This document shows positions 7,845-18,159 of a DNA stretch of 64,000 bases, one piece after another. Location: assembly GCF_018070565.1 (NCBI RefSeq), contig NZ_JAGPXL010000011.1, forward strand, positions 1 through 64,000, written 5' to 3'. The notes under the pieces were generated by a model. It was given only the letters and a program-made list of their open reading frames with translations. It ran no database searches and was not told where the DNA came from. Position numbers and translations under genes: made by a program. The DNA comes from Streptomyces sp. B93. Its GTDB lineage: Bacteria; Actinomycetota; Actinomycetes; Streptomycetales; Streptomycetaceae. The stretch's first letter is position 1; each line of letters starts with the position of its first letter.

Positions 7845-8395
7845 CGGATCACCACCACCCGCTGCCCCACCGTCGCGAACCGCCACATGGCGTCGCCGTC
7901 CGGGCGGCTCTGGCGGATGCCGCCCGTGCGTGCGCCGGTGGCGGGGGCCGGGGCCGAGGGGTCGACGGCCGCGCTGAAGCCGATGGTCACACCGTCCACC
8001 GTGGCGAAGCGGACCACATGCTCGACGGGGACGCCGTCGGAGCCGGTGATGCGCCCCGAGCGGGAGGAGACGGTGTAGTTGCCCGGCAGCGGGTCGACCG
8101 TGCTGGGGACGACCCGGAAGGTGCGCCTGACCGTGCCGTCGGCGGCGACCAGCCAGACGCGGTCGTCGTCGAGGGAGTACACGACGCGTTCCCCGGTCCC
8201 GGAGTTGGAGGGCAGCGCGGTGGGGTCGTGGGTGTCGCGGGGGGCCTTGGAGGCGAGCGCCGCCAGGGACGCCGCCGCCTTCGGCCGGTCGAACTCGAGG
8301 GGGACGTTCGCGGAGGCCTGGTAGCCGAGGTACCCGATCGTCCCGAGGGCCGCCACGGTGAGCCCGATCACGATCCCCGAGCTGCTGCTTGCCAC
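7841..8395 (-). CDS. Membrane-anchored L,D-transpeptidase (YkuD)-like protein lacking the catalytic motif
   Basis: 184 residues. The start is GTG 8395, with AGAGGTGG upstream. An N-terminal signal anchor (GIVIGLTVAALGTIGYLGY) is followed by a short linker and a domain that follows the YkuD pattern: ERVVYSLDDDRVWLVAADG early, and GGIRQSRPDGDAMWRFATVGQRVVVIR at the end. Active YkuD enzymes have an SHGC-type motif just before the final arginine-containing block; here the aligned residues are TGGIRQS, with no Cys or His. It is therefore probably a non-catalytic, exported wall-associated protein. The stop codon is formed by the right CTAG of the MITE. Confidence 0.8.
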   Translation of the reverse strand: MASSSSGIVIGLTVAALGTIGYLGYQASANVPLEFDRPKAAASLAALASKAPRDTHDPTALPSNSGTGERVVYSLDDDRVWLVAADGTVRRTFRVVPSTVDPLPGNYTVSSRSGRITGSDGVPVEHVVRFATVDGVTIGFSAAVDPSAPAPATGARTGGIRQSRPDGDAMWRFATVGQRVVVIR

Positions 8396-8518
8396 CGTCG
8401 TCCACCTCTGCGTCGTATGTCGGTGTATGTCCTGCTGTGGTCCCCGGTGACCGTAGCAGCGGTGGCGGGCCCGCCCGGGGCGGCCGTGCGCGCGGCGCGG
8501 GAGCCGTAGGCTGTTTGC

Positions 8519-9172
8519 GTGCTCTTGCTCGCTCTGGATACCGCCACCCCCGCCGTGACCGTCGCCCTGCACGACGGCACGGACGTCATCGCCTCCGCCG
8601 GCCAGGTCGACGCACGACGGCACGGTGAGCTGCTGCTGCCCGCCGTCGACCGTGTGCTGCGGGAGGCGGGGCGCCGACTGGACGCCGTCACCGGGATCGT
8701 CGTAGGGACCGGTCCCGGCCCGTACACCGGGCTGCGGGTCGGGCTGATGACCGCCGACACCTTCGGGCTGGCGCTCGGGGTGCCCGTGCACGGGCTGTGC
8801 ACGCTGGACGGTCTGGCGTACGCGGCCGATCTGCCGGGGCCGTTCGTCGTGGCCACCGACGCCCGGCGCAAGGAGGTGTACTGGGCGCGCTACGCCGACT
8901 CGCGCACCCGGCTCACCGACCCGGCCGTCGACCGGCCCGCAGACATCGCCGACCGGGTCGCGGGGCTGCCCGCGGTCGGCGCGGGCGCGCTGCTGTACCC
9001 CGGCACGTTCCCGCAGGCGCACGAGCCCGAGCACGTGTCCGCCGCCGCGCTGGCCCGGCTGGCCGCCGAGAAGCTGGCCGCGGGCGAGGACCTGGCGCCG
9101 CCCCGGCCGCTGTACCTGCGCCGCCCGGACGCCCAGGTCCCCAAGAACTACAAGGTGGTCACGCCCAAGTGA
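8519..9172 (+). CDS. tsaB: tRNA t6A37 biosynthesis protein TsaB
   Basis: A 217-residue ASKHA-fold partner of TsaD. It opens with the phosphate-1-like segment LLLALDTATPAVTVAL and has the family block GIVVGTGPGPYTGLRVGL. The start is GTG 8519. The 3' end overlaps rimI by four bases (GTGA), indicating translational coupling in a tsaB-rimI-tsaD operon. It acts in the cytosol as a scaffold of the TsaBDE complex rather than as an enzyme by itself. Confidence 0.95.
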   Translation: MLLLALDTATPAVTVALHDGTDVIASAGQVDARRHGELLLPAVDRVLREAGRRLDAVTGIVVGTGPGPYTGLRVGLMTADTFGLALGVPVHGLCTLDGLAYAADLPGPFVVATDARRKEVYWARYADSRTRLTDPAVDRPADIADRVAGLPAVGAGALLYPGTFPQAHEPEHVSAAALARLAAEKLAAGEDLAPPRPLYLRRPDAQVPKNYKVVTPK

Positions 9173-9714
9173 CCGAGCCAGAGGTGACGCCCGTGCTGCT
9201 GCGGGAGATGCGCTGGTGGGACATCGACCCCGTGCTGGGACTGGAACGGGACCTGTTCCCCGAGGACGCCTGGTCGCGGGGGATGTTCTGGTCCGAGCTG
9301 GCCCATGCGCGGGGGCCGGGCTCGACCCGGCGGTACCTGGTGGCCACCGAGGGGGAGCGGGTCGTCGGGTACGCCGGCCTCGCCGCCGCCGGTGAGCTGG
9401 CCGACGTGCAGACCATCGCCGTGGCCCGCGACCGCTGGGGCACCGGGCTCGGGGCGCGGCTGCTGACCGAGCTGCTGCGGGCGGCGACGGCGTTCGAGTG
9501 CGCCGAGGTGATGCTGGAGTGCCGGATCGACAACCGGCCCGCCCAGCGGCTGTACGAGCGCTTCGGCTTCGAACCCATCGGCTTCAGGCGCGGCTACTAC
9601 CAGCCGGGCAACGTGGACGCCCTGGTCATGCGGCTGACCGACCCCGCACACTCCGTATCCGACTCCGCGCCGGTACCACCGGACCCTGCACAAGGAACCG
9701 AGATCCATGGCTGA
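9169..9714 (+). CDS. rimI: Ribosomal-protein-S18-alanine N-acetyltransferase
   Basis: A 181-residue GNAT acetyltransferase. The acetyl-CoA pyrophosphate loop is seen in [17 protein letters not shown], and the C-terminal RimI pattern in [19 protein letters not shown] followed by [17 protein letters not shown]. Known RimI acetylates the N-terminus of ribosomal protein S18 and often sits between tsaB and tsaD, as here. The start GTG overlaps the tsaB stop, and the 3' end overlaps tsaD by 8 bp. A 25-residue Pro/Ser-rich tail follows the GNAT core. Confidence 0.92.
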   Translation: MTEPEVTPVLLREMRWWDIDPVLGLERDLFPEDAWSRGMFWSELAHARGPGSTRRYLVATEGERVVGYAGLAAAGELADVQTIAVARDRWGTGLGARLLTELLRAATAFECAEVMLECRIDNRPAQRLYERFGFEPIGFRRGYYQPGNVDALVMRLTDPAHSVSDSAPVPPDPAQGTEIHG

Positions 9715-10792
9715 CGAACCCCTGGTCCTGGGGATCGAGACCTCCTGCGACGAGACCGGTGTCGGTGTCGTCCGCGGCACCACCCTGCTGGCCGACGCCA
9801 TCGCCTCCAGCGTCGACGAGCACGCCCGCTTCGGCGGGGTCGTGCCGGAGGTGGCGTCCCGGGCGCATCTGGAGGCGATGGTCCCCACCATCGAGCGCGC
9901 GCTGAAGGAGGCCGGGGTCAGCGCCCGGGACCTCGACGGCATCGCGGTGACCGCCGGTCCCGGTCTCGCCGGTGCGCTGCTGGTCGGGGTGTCGGCGGCG
10001 AAGGCGTACGCGTACGCGCTGGGCAAGCCGCTCTACGGCGTCAACCACCTGGCCTCGCACATCTGCGTCGACCAGCTGGAGCACGGGCCGCTGCCGGAGC
10101 CGACGATGGCGCTGCTGGTCAGCGGGGGGCACTCGTCGCTGCTGCTGTCCTCCGACATCACCTCCGACGTGCGGCCGATGGGCGCGACCATCGACGACGC
10201 GGCGGGCGAGGCGTTCGACAAGATCGCCCGGGTGCTGAACCTGGGCTTCCCGGGCGGTCCCGTGATCGACCGGTACGCGCGCGAGGGCGACCCGGCGGCG
10301 ATCGCGTTCCCGCGCGGGCTGACCGGGCCCCGCGATCCGGCGTACGACTTCTCCTTCTCGGGGCTGAAGACGGCCGTGGCGCGCTGGATCGAGGCCAAGC
10401 GGGCGGCCGGGGGGGAGGTGCCGGTGCGTGATGTGGCGGCCTCCTTCCAGGAGGCGGTGGTCGATGTGCTGACCCGCAAGGCGGTACGGGCCTGCAAGGA
10501 CGAGGGCGTCGACCATCTGATGATCGGCGGTGGTGTCGCCGCCAACTCGCGGCTGCGGGCGCTCGCGCAGGAGCGGTGCGAGGCGGCGGGGATTCGGCTG
10601 CGGGTGCCGCGGCCGAAGCTGTGCACGGACAACGGGGCGATGGTCGCCGCGCTCGGCGCCGAGATGGTGGCCCGCAACCGGGCCGCGTCCGCGTGGGACC
10701 TGTCGGCGGACTCCTCGCTGCCGGTGACGAACCCGCACGTACCGGGGCACGACCATGTGCACGAGGTGAGCAAGGAGAACCTGTACTCGTGA
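9707..10792 (+). CDS. tsaD: tRNA N6-adenosine threonylcarbamoyltransferase TsaD
   Basis: A 361-residue enzyme that transfers the threonylcarbamoyl group from TC-AMP to A37 of tRNA. It starts [17 protein letters not shown], has the metal-binding histidines in [10 protein letters not shown] and the NHLASHI region, and carries the SGGHSSLLL and [14 protein letters not shown] blocks typical of the Kae1/TsaD family. Near the end is [15 protein letters not shown]. Full length. Its stop overlaps the start of the 88-residue gene by four bases. Confidence 0.96.
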   Translation: MADEPLVLGIETSCDETGVGVVRGTTLLADAIASSVDEHARFGGVVPEVASRAHLEAMVPTIERALKEAGVSARDLDGIAVTAGPGLAGALLVGVSAAKAYAYALGKPLYGVNHLASHICVDQLEHGPLPEPTMALLVSGGHSSLLLSSDITSDVRPMGATIDDAAGEAFDKIARVLNLGFPGGPVIDRYAREGDPAAIAFPRGLTGPRDPAYDFSFSGLKTAVARWIEAKRAAGGEVPVRDVAASFQEAVVDVLTRKAVRACKDEGVDHLMIGGGVAANSRLRALAQERCEAAGIRLRVPRPKLCTDNGAMVAALGAEMVARNRAASAWDLSADSSLPVTNPHVPGHDHVHEVSKENLYS

Positions 10793-11055
10793 CCGTGGCG
10801 CTGATGTGGGAGGCGCGGGCGATGCCCGGCCGGGGGGCGGAGCTGCTCGACTGGGCCCGTGCGCAGGAGCTTGCGGGGGTGCCGCTGCGGCGGGAGACCT
10901 TTTGGGCCCCGCAGGGCCGGGTGCTCGTCATCACCTGGTGGGACGCGGCGTTCGACGCCGAACTGCCCGAACTGCCGGAGCCGGAGGGCGAGTTGGTGAG
11001 CCGGGCGGTGCATCGCTGGCGGTTCGAGTCCGTTGCCGAGGGCATTACTGGTTGA
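10789..11055 (+). CDS. Small hypothetical protein, 88 aa
   Basis: Starts at GTG 10789, overlapping the tsaD stop (GTGA), so it is translationally coupled to the t6A operon. The sequence [26 protein letters not shown] followed by [19 protein letters not shown] suggests a compact alpha/beta fold resembling small dimeric barrel (ABM-type) proteins, but no catalytic motif is evident. No signal or membrane segment. Function not recognised. Confidence 0.8.
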   Translation: MTVALMWEARAMPGRGAELLDWARAQELAGVPLRRETFWAPQGRVLVITWWDAAFDAELPELPEPEGELVSRAVHRWRFESVAEGITG

Positions 11056-11236
11056 CGGTCGGTCACGTCAAGGCGACACGCCGTAAAGTCAGCCGTATCG
11101 GTTCATTCGCCACCTCTGTTCGCCGGGTCGGCGTACCGTACCTGCCCGGCAGGCCTCAGTCGGCGGAGCGCCGTGGGTGCCGCCTCAGTGCAGTCCTCAG
11201 CGATCAGGCCCCGCAGGGCGGGGTTGAGAGGTGCCC

Positions 11237-12445
11237 ATGGACAACGCGGACGTGATCATCATCGGAGCCGGACCCATCGGCTGCGCCACCGCGCACACCT
11301 TCGCCGACAAAGGCGCCCGGGTGCTGATGTGCGACATGGCGAAGGGGCCCCTGACCCGGCCGGTGGCGGAGGTGCTCTTCCCTCCCACCGTCCAGCTGAT
11401 GCGGCGGTGGGGCGTGGAGCTGCCGCCGGGCCGGTTCGCGCGCGGCACCGGGGTCACCTTCTACGAGCACGGCCATCCGGAGCCCGTGGAGCTGCGGTTC
11501 CCCGCGGAGGCGCGGCCGCTGATGATCTCGTACACGGATCTGGCCGACGCGATGCAGGAGAGCCTGATCGAGCGGTACGAGATCGAGTTGCTGCACGGGG
11601 TGGAGATCCTCAGCGTGGAACTCGACGGCTCGGTCCACGCGACCCGCGGCAAGTTCGACACCCAGTACCGCGCCGACCTGCTGGTCGGGGCCGACGGCCG
11701 CACCTCGGTGGTCCGCCGCAGGCTCTACGGCGACCTGCCGGAGACCGTCACCTCGCTCACCGCGTCGGCGGTGCTGGAGGGCACCGGACTCAAGGGGTAC
11801 GAGCAGATCCGGGTGATCACCGACGAGCACGGGCGCAGCGTACGGATCCAGGCGCTCGGCCGGGACCTGATCGGGGTCGGCCTCGACCTGCCGAGCAAGC
11901 TGCCCGCCGAGGACGAGGTGCGGGACCACCTCAAGGAGCAGTTCTGGCCGCTGCTGCCGCCGGAGCTGCACGAACCGCTGGACCGGGCGGCCGCCGAGGA
12001 GGACGGGATCACCTGGACGGCGGAGGGTTTCCGCACCCGAAGGTCCTACGAGCACGGGCGGATCGCGATGGTCGGGGACGCGGTCGGCCATGTGCACCCG
12101 CTCGTCGGCATCGACCCGACCATGGGGTTCCTGGACGGGCAGATCCTGGCGAGGTACGGGCGGGCCAACGGGTACGCCACGGCCCGGCCCGAGGCCGTGG
12201 GGAACATCGAGTACCTGGCGCACGCCTTCTACCGGGTGCTGATGGGCCGTACCCCGGAGACGGTCGAGGCCAGGCGGGGCCTGCTCGAGCATCTGCGCCG
12301 TGACCCCGCCGCCCGCGAGGCCGCCATGTGGCTGCTGGCCGCGGACGAGCGGGGCGAGGAACTCCTGCCGCTGATGGACGAGCTGGAGGGCATCGAGGTG
12401 GACGACGAGGACGAGTACGGGGGGCACGTCGGCGCCGCGAGGTGA
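11237..12445 (+). CDS. FAD-dependent oxidoreductase (aromatic hydroxylase / UbiH-like)
   Basis: A 402-residue flavoprotein of the class A monooxygenase/geranylgeranyl reductase fold. The N-terminal Rossmann motif is VIIIGAGPIGCATAHTFADKG, the middle FAD/NADPH block is LLVGADGRTSVVRRRL, and the GD motif is IAMVGDAVGHVHPLVGIDPTMG. ATG 11237 is chosen over GTG 11231 for better spacing from GAGAG. The C-terminus is acidic (EVDDEDEYGG). Substrate unknown; no biosynthetic neighbours hint at one. Confidence 0.85.
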   Translation: MDNADVIIIGAGPIGCATAHTFADKGARVLMCDMAKGPLTRPVAEVLFPPTVQLMRRWGVELPPGRFARGTGVTFYEHGHPEPVELRFPAEARPLMISYTDLADAMQESLIERYEIELLHGVEILSVELDGSVHATRGKFDTQYRADLLVGADGRTSVVRRRLYGDLPETVTSLTASAVLEGTGLKGYEQIRVITDEHGRSVRIQALGRDLIGVGLDLPSKLPAEDEVRDHLKEQFWPLLPPELHEPLDRAAAEEDGITWTAEGFRTRRSYEHGRIAMVGDAVGHVHPLVGIDPTMGFLDGQILARYGRANGYATARPEAVGNIEYLAHAFYRVLMGRTPETVEARRGLLEHLRRDPAAREAAMWLLAADERGEELLPLMDELEGIEVDDEDEYGGHVGAAR

Positions 12446-12482
12446 GCTGCGCACGCACCCTGGGCGCCCCGCGCCGCGCCGC

Positions 12483-14792
12483 TTACGCCCCGGGTGTCAC
12501 CTCCGTCTCGCAGCGCAGGCGGCGGGCCGTGGGGAGTTCGCGGCGCGGGCCGGTCAGGGTCAGCCGGGCCGTGTGACGGGTGTCGGTGCTGGAGGCCGCC
12601 AGGCGGAGTTCAAGGGCGCCGGGTTCGACGACGCGGCGGCCGGTGCGGTCGGTGAAGGCGGACAGGTCGGTGTGGAAGCGGAACGTCACCCGGGCGCTCT
12701 CGCCGGGGGCGAGGTGCACCCGCTGGTAGCCGATGAGGCGGACGTCGGGGCGGGTGACCGTGGCGACGGGGTCGTGGAGGTAGAGCTGGACGACCTCGGC
12801 GGCCTCGCGGTCACCGGTGTTGGTGACGTTGACACCGATGTCGTACGAGGCGTCCGTGCCGATCTCCGTCTCCTCGGCGCCGTCGAAGTCCGTCCACTCG
12901 AACGTCGTGTACGAGCGGCCGTGCCCGAACGGGTACAGCGGCGTCGGGTCCAGGTTGCTGACCTCGCCCGCGAGGCCGAGCGGGGGCTGGAGGTAGGTCC
13001 AGGGCTGGCCGCCGGGGTCGCGCGGGACGCTGACGGGGAGGCGGCCGGAGGGGGTGACGCGGCCCGACAGCACTCCCGCGACCGCCGGGCCGCCCTCCTC
13101 CCCGGGGAAGAAGGCCTGGACGACGGCGGCGAGCCTGCCGTGCCAGCGGCCGAGTGCGTAGGGGCGGCCGGTGAGCAGCACCAGCACCACCGGGACTCCG
13201 GTGGCGACCAGCGCGTCCAGCAGTTCGCTCTGGGCGCCGGGCAGTCGCAGGTCGGCGGCGTCGCAGCCCTCGCCCGAGGTGCCGCGGCCGAACAGGCCCG
13301 CCTGGTCGCCGAGGACCGCCACGCACACGTCGGCCTCCGCGGCCCGTGCCACCGCCTCCTCGAAGCCGGAGGTGTCCGGGTCGGAGACCCCGCAGCCCTC
13401 GGCGAACGTCACCTTGGCGTCGGGGAGTTCGCCGCGCAGCGCCTCGATGACGGTCGGGATGGCGATGCCCATCGGCTTGTCGGGGTGGTGGGTGCCGACG
13501 TGGGAGGGGAAGGAGTAGCAGCCGAGCATCGCCAGCGGGTCGGCCGCGCGCGGTCCGACGACCGCGATCCGGGTGTCCGGGGCCAGCGGCAGCAGCCCGT
13601 CCGGGTTGTCCAGCAGTACCACCGACTCCTCGGCGATACGGCGGGCCAGGGCGCGGTTGGCCGCGGAGTCCAGGTCGATGTGCTCGCCGGGTTCGGGCCG
13701 CCAGTCCTCGTCGAGGAGGCCCAGTTCGCACTTCTGGAGCAGGATGCGGCGGGCCGCCCGGTCGATGAGCTCCTCGGGGACCTCGCCCGCGCGGACCGCC
13801 TCGGTCAGGGGGTCGCCGTAGCAGTTGAGGCTGGGCAGTTCCACGTCGATGCCCGCGGCGAGGGCCGCGTGCGCCGCCTCGGCGGGGGTACCCGCGACGC
13901 GGTGCAGGCTCTGGAGGAAGGCGACGCCGAAGTAGTCGGAGACGACCGTGCCGGTGAAGCCCCACTCGTCGCGCAGGAGTTCGGTGAGGAGGTGGGCGTC
14001 CGCCGAGGCGGGGACGCCGTCCGTCTCGTTGTAGGCGGCCATCACCGAGCGGGCGCCGCCCTCGCGCAGGGCCATCTCGAACGGCGGCAGGGTGATGTCG
14101 GCGAACTCGCGGACGCCCGCGCGCACGGGCGCGAGGTTGCGGGCGCCCGCGGAGGCGGCGTACCCGGCGAAGTGCTTCAGCGTGGCGACGATGCCGGTCG
14201 ACTCCAGGCCGCGGACGTAGGCGGCGCCGACCGTGCCGACCAGGTACGGGTCCTCGCCGATGGTCTCCTCGACACGGCCCCAGCGCAGATCGCGTACGAC
14301 GTCCAGGACCGGGGCGAGGCCCTGGTGGACGCCGACCGAGCGCAGGTCGCGGCCGATGTGCCGGGCCATCTCCTCGATGAGCGCGGGGTCGAAGGTGGCG
14401 CCCCAGGCGAGCGGCACCGGGTAGGCGGTGGCCTGCCAGGCGGTGAACCCGGCCAGGCACTCCTCGTGTGCGAGCGCGGGGATGCCGAACCGGCCCGCCT
14501 CCCTGATCCGGCGCTGTGCGGCGGCGAGGGACTGGGCGCCGGTGGCCGGGTCGACGGGGGCGGTGCCGAAGGGGCGGGTGAGCTGGCCGAGGCCCCGGGT
14601 GATCAGCTCGTCCCAGTTCCACTCGGTGGTCATGTCGTGCTGGTGCGGGGCGACTCCGGCGCCGTCCGTGTCCGCGCCCACCCACACCCCGTACAGCTGG
14701 GCGGTCTTCTCCTCCAGGGTCATCCGGGAGAGGAGGTCGTCGACGCGGGCGGCGGCGGGGAGGGCGGGGTCGCGCCAAGGGGCGGTGGTCAT
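12483..14792 (-). CDS. bxlA: GH3 beta-xylosidase/beta-glucosidase, BxlA-like
   Basis: A 769-residue intracellular glycoside hydrolase of family 3 without a signal peptide. The N-terminal barrel carries LKHFAGY (about residues 205-211) and the nucleophile aspartate in VVSDYFG (about D286). The second domain (about 360-560) and a fibronectin III-like C-terminal domain (from about 650) are present. The start is ATG 14792 with CTGGAG upstream. Length and N-terminus resemble Streptomyces BxlA, which cleaves xylobiose and short xylo-oligosaccharides. It is last in the operon after the binding protein and two permeases, consistent with hydrolysis of the imported sugar. Beta-glucosidase activity remains possible. 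Confidence 0.85.
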   Translation of the reverse strand: MTTAPWRDPALPAAARVDDLLSRMTLEEKTAQLYGVWVGADTDGAGVAPHQHDMTTEWNWDELITRGLGQLTRPFGTAPVDPATGAQSLAAAQRRIREAGRFGIPALAHEECLAGFTAWQATAYPVPLAWGATFDPALIEEMARHIGRDLRSVGVHQGLAPVLDVVRDLRWGRVEETIGEDPYLVGTVGAAYVRGLESTGIVATLKHFAGYAASAGARNLAPVRAGVREFADITLPPFEMALREGGARSVMAAYNETDGVPASADAHLLTELLRDEWGFTGTVVSDYFGVAFLQSLHRVAGTPAEAAHAALAAGIDVELPSLNCYGDPLTEAVRAGEVPEELIDRAARRILLQKCELGLLDEDWRPEPGEHIDLDSAANRALARRIAEESVVLLDNPDGLLPLAPDTRIAVVGPRAADPLAMLGCYSFPSHVGTHHPDKPMGIAIPTVIEALRGELPDAKVTFAEGCGVSDPDTSGFEEAVARAAEADVCVAVLGDQAGLFGRGTSGEGCDAADLRLPGAQSELLDALVATGVPVVLVLLTGRPYALGRWHGRLAAVVQAFFPGEEGGPAVAGVLSGRVTPSGRLPVSVPRDPGGQPWTYLQPPLGLAGEVSNLDPTPLYPFGHGRSYTTFEWTDFDGAEETEIGTDASYDIGVNVTNTGDREAAEVVQLYLHDPVATVTRPDVRLIGYQRVHLAPGESARVTFRFHTDLSAFTDRTGRRVVEPGALELRLAASSTDTRHTARLTLTGPRRELPTARRLRCETEVTPGA

Positions 14793-14860
14793 GGAACTCC
14801 AGTCGGTTGGGATGCGTCTCGGGGCGGTCGCGCGGGTGCGGGCTGTGCGGGTGCCGGGGT

Positions 14861-15769
14861 CTACTTGCCGCCCACACCCATCAGCCCGCTCACCAGGGCA
14901 CGGCGGGCCACCAGATAGACGGCGAAGATCGGGATGCCGGAGAGGACGACCGAGGCGAGCAGTGCGGGGATGTTCACGCCGAACTGGCTGACGTAGTTGA
15001 AGATGCCGAGCGTGAGCACGCGCGGGCCGTCGGACTGGGTGAAGATCAGCGGGAACAGGAAGCCGTTCCACGCCTGGAGCGCGGAGTAGATGACGACCGT
15101 GCTGATGCCGCCCTTGGCCAGCGGGATCGTCAGCTGGAACAGCATCCGCAGCGGTGAGGCGCCGTCCAGCGCCATCGCTTCGTACAGCTCCTCGGAGACG
15201 TCCCGCAGGGTGCCGACGAGGATCAGTACCGACACCGGCATGGCGAAGGCCGCCGTCGGCAGGATGACGGCGAGCAGGGTGTCGTAGAGGCCGAGTTCGG
15301 AGATGAGCAGGTACAGCGGGACGACGACCGCCTGGGCCGGGATGGCGACGCCGAGCAGGAAGACCCGGAAGGCGGTGCCGGACCAGCGGTTGCGGGTGCG
15401 GACCGCGACGTAGGCCAGCGGGATGGACAGGCCGAGGACGATGCCGACGACGGCCACCGCGGTGATCGCGGTGTTGGTGAGCAGATGGCCGAAGCCGCTG
15501 TCGAGGACGGTGTTGTAGTTGTCGAAGGTGGGGTTGCTCGGGGGTTTGAGCGGGTTGCCGGTGAGGGCGTCCTCCTGGCGGGTCAGGGACGCCGACAGCA
15601 TGGCGTAGACCGGGATCAGGACGATCACCAGCCAGACCAGCGAGCCGAGGCCCGCGACCGGGTTGGCGCGCTTGGTCCAGTGGCGGCGTCGGCGGTGGTG
15701 CGCGGTGTTCATGTGCTCCGGGGAGTCTCCGCTGGTCTTGGCGGGGCGCCGCAACGTGTCGTGTGACAT
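14861..15769 (-). CDS. bxlG: Sugar ABC transporter permease, MalG type
   Basis: A 302-residue inner-membrane protein with six predicted helices and the EAA loop ELYEAMALDGASPLRMLFQLTIPLAKGG, where the ATPase docks. The N-terminus is charged (HHRRRRHWTKR) before the first helix. It starts four bases after the stop of the first permease gene, in an SBP-permease-permease-GH3 operon. No ATPase gene is present; in Streptomyces such CUT1 importers normally share the MsiK ATPase encoded elsewhere. Confidence 0.88.
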   Translation of the reverse strand: MSHDTLRRPAKTSGDSPEHMNTAHHRRRRHWTKRANPVAGLGSLVWLVIVLIPVYAMLSASLTRQEDALTGNPLKPPSNPTFDNYNTVLDSGFGHLLTNTAITAVAVVGIVLGLSIPLAYVAVRTRNRWSGTAFRVFLLGVAIPAQAVVVPLYLLISELGLYDTLLAVILPTAAFAMPVSVLILVGTLRDVSEELYEAMALDGASPLRMLFQLTIPLAKGGISTVVIYSALQAWNGFLFPLIFTQSDGPRVLTLGIFNYVSQFGVNIPALLASVVLSGIPIFAVYLVARRALVSGLMGVGGK

Positions 15770-15773
15770 GCCG

Positions 15774-16685
15774 TCACATCCCTTCGCGCGTGCTGCGCAT
15801 GCGTCCGAAGCCGCTCAGCTTCACCAGCAGCAGGGACAGGCCGGTGGCCACCAGCACCAGGAAGGAGGCGATGGCGCTGGCGTAGCCGAAGTCGTAGTTG
15901 CGGAAGCCCGCCTCGTACATCAGGTACGGCAGGATCGCGGTGTCCGTGCCGGGGCCGCCCTTGGTGAGGATCAGCACCGTCTCGAAGTAGGTCAGCGAGC
16001 CGACGACGATCAGCACGGAGGACGTGGTGATGGTGTTGCGCAGCTGCGGCAGGGTGATCGAGAAGAACTGGCGGTAGCGGCCGGCTCCGTCGATGGCCGC
16101 CGCCTGGTAGAGCACCGCCGGGATCTGGCGGGCGCCGCCCTGGTAGATCAGGGTGTGCAGCGGCATGAACTGCCAGCCGCCGACGAACACGATCGCGAGG
16201 AAGGCGCCGCTGGACGAGCCGAGGGTGTCCTTCTGGATGATGCCGAAGTTCGGGTCGAGCAGGGCGTAGAACAGGATCGCGATGGCGGTGGACGACAGCA
16301 GCAGCGGGGTGAAGTAGATCGCCGACAGGATCGCCCGGTTGCGCTGCGGGCCCGCCGCCCAGACGCCGAGCAGCAGGGCGACGACGGTCTGGAAGAGCCA
16401 GCTGGTGACGGTGAGCAGGACCGTCAGCCACAGGGACTGGGTCATGCGCGGGTCGTCCAGCAGCCGCTGCCAGTTGTCGAAGCCGACGGGCTGCGGGTCG
16501 CTGAGGCCGTCCCACTTGGTGAAGGACAGGTAGAACGCCAGTGCCATCGGGACGATCGCGAAGAACGCGAAGAACAGGACGGCGGGCAGGGCCCAGGCGG
16601 CGTGCGGACGCCCCGCCCGGGCCCGGGTGGACCGGCCGGTCCTGGTGACGGACCGGCCGGAACCCTTGTGGACCGTGGTGCTCAC
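15774..16685 (-). CDS. bxlF: Sugar ABC transporter permease, MalF type
   Basis: A 303-residue permease starting at GTG 16685, whose GTGA overlaps the stop of the binding-protein gene. After an Arg-rich cytoplasmic N-terminus come six membrane segments, the first being [22 protein letters not shown]. The EAA loop reads [26 protein letters not shown]. It pairs with the MalG-type permease downstream to form the xylo-oligosaccharide channel, by inference from the operon. Confidence 0.88.
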   Translation of the reverse strand: MSTTVHKGSGRSVTRTGRSTRARAGRPHAAWALPAVLFFAFFAIVPMALAFYLSFTKWDGLSDPQPVGFDNWQRLLDDPRMTQSLWLTVLLTVTSWLFQTVVALLLGVWAAGPQRNRAILSAIYFTPLLLSSTAIAILFYALLDPNFGIIQKDTLGSSSGAFLAIVFVGGWQFMPLHTLIYQGGARQIPAVLYQAAAIDGAGRYRQFFSITLPQLRNTITTSSVLIVVGSLTYFETVLILTKGGPGTDTAILPYLMYEAGFRNYDFGYASAIASFLVLVATGLSLLLVKLSGFGRMRSTREGM

Positions 16686-18049
16686 TTCAGCCCCTTGCAG
16701 GCGTCCACGAACTGCTGCGGCGAGTGCTTCCCGGCGAACAGCTTGCCGATCTCGGTGTGCATCTTGGTGCCCAGCTCGTCGCCGAGCGCCTGGTCCCAGG
16801 AGAGGGTGAAGGCGGTGGCCTTCTCGACCATCTCGTACTGGAACTTGGCGAACTCCGGGTTGGGCGCGTTGTTGAGCAGCAGGGCCGCGTTGGAGGTGGT
16901 CGGCACGTCGCCGTTGGCGACCAGGTCCTTGGCGTACTGCTGGGAGGCGCACTCCTTGAGGAAGGCGATCGCCGCGTCCTTGTTGCGGGTGCGGCTGTTG
17001 ATGGACCAGTAGTTGGTGGGGTTGCCGACGACGTTGCTGAGGTCGCCGGTGCCGCCCTCGACGCTGGGGAAGGGCGCCCAGCCCAGGTCCTTCTTGGCGA
17101 AGTCGGGGAACTTGCCGAGCTGGGTCGAGTACTCCCAGGAGCCCATGAGGTGCATGGCCGCCTTGCCCTTGGCGAAGACGGCGGGCGCGCCGCCGTTGAC
17201 GTAGGACACCGAGGTGAACTTGGAGCCGAAGGCGCCGTCGTCGACGAGTTCCTTCACCAGTTCGGCGGCCTTGAGCATCGCCGGGTCGCCCCAGCCCTGC
17301 ATGTCGCCGTCCTGGATGCGGCGGAAGACCTGCTCCCCGCCGATGCGGTCGACGAGGTACTCCAGCCACATCAGTTCGGGCCAGATGTCGGAGCCGCCGA
17401 GGGCGAAGGGGGTGATGCCCGCCTTCTTCAGCTTGGCGTTGTTGTCGAGGAGCTGGTCCCAGGTGGTGGGCGGCTGGAGCTTGTGCTCGGCGAAGACGGC
17501 CTTGTTGTAGAAGAGGATCACCGGCTGCATACCGCGCATCGGGATGCCGTAGTGGCGGCCGCCGAGGTCGCCGGCGGCGAGCACGGAGGGCAGGAAGCCG
17601 TCCTTGAGGACCTTGTCGTTCTCGATGATGTCGGTGAGGTCGACGATCTTGTCGGCCTCCTGGTAGGGCTTGATGGAGCCGCCGCCCCAGTTGAAGAACA
17701 CGTCGGGGGCGCTGGGCGAGCCCATGGCGGTGCGCAGCTTGGGCGAGTAGTCGGAGCCGGGTATCCGCTCCAGCTTGATCTTGCCGCCGGTGTCCTTGGC
17801 GGCGGCCGACTTGTTGAACCGGTCCACGGCCGCCTGCTGGACCTTCACCGCGTCGTCGCCGTAGACGAACGCGGTGATGGTGCCGCCGCCGCTGCCGCCC
17901 GAGCCGTTTCCGGAGCCGCAGGCGGTCAGGCCGGTGGTGAGCAACGTGGTCGCGCCTGCCCCCAGTACCCAGCGCCTGCTGAACGTCCGTCCGCCCTGGC
18001 TGCCGCCGTCGGGCCGCCCGCCGTTGGACCGCCCTGTTGTGGACTCCAT
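16682..18049 (-). CDS. bxlE: Xylo-oligosaccharide-binding lipoprotein, BxlE-like
   Basis: A 455-residue extracellular binding protein (SBP type 1). The start is ATG 18049 with GAGAGGTG upstream. The signal has a twin-arginine [14 protein letters not shown] and a lipobox with cysteine in [11 protein letters not shown], so it is a lipoprotein possibly exported by Tat. The mature part has the CUT1 binding-protein layout ([42 protein letters not shown]). It delivers sugar to the two permeases encoded next. The xylobiose specificity is inferred from the GH3 and GH10 neighbours and the shared operator type; cello-oligosaccharides are the main alternative. Confidence 0.85.
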   Translation of the reverse strand: MESTTGRSNGGRPDGGSQGGRTFSRRWVLGAGATTLLTTGLTACGSGNGSGGSGGGTITAFVYGDDAVKVQQAAVDRFNKSAAAKDTGGKIKLERIPGSDYSPKLRTAMGSPSAPDVFFNWGGGSIKPYQEADKIVDLTDIIENDKVLKDGFLPSVLAAGDLGGRHYGIPMRGMQPVILFYNKAVFAEHKLQPPTTWDQLLDNNAKLKKAGITPFALGGSDIWPELMWLEYLVDRIGGEQVFRRIQDGDMQGWGDPAMLKAAELVKELVDDGAFGSKFTSVSYVNGGAPAVFAKGKAAMHLMGSWEYSTQLGKFPDFAKKDLGWAPFPSVEGGTGDLSNVVGNPTNYWSINSRTRNKDAAIAFLKECASQQYAKDLVANGDVPTTSNAALLLNNAPNPEFAKFQYEMVEKATAFTLSWDQALGDELGTKMHTEIGKLFAGKHSPQQFVDACKGLK

Positions 18050-18159
18050 GACCGCACCTCTCGCGAATGTCGAGCACGAAATTGCTTGCGCAGTACGAAT
18101 GCCTGTGTTGCCTTGATTGACTGTTCGGCGCCGGGTACGAAGGCTCGTGGGTCTCCGTG

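Noticed and set aside
12573..14918. 781-codon plus-strand frame opposite the GH3 gene
   Set aside because: High GC leaves the antisense strand open. The minus strand holds all GH3 motifs, and the plus-strand translation is low-complexity Gly/Val/Glu/Arg.
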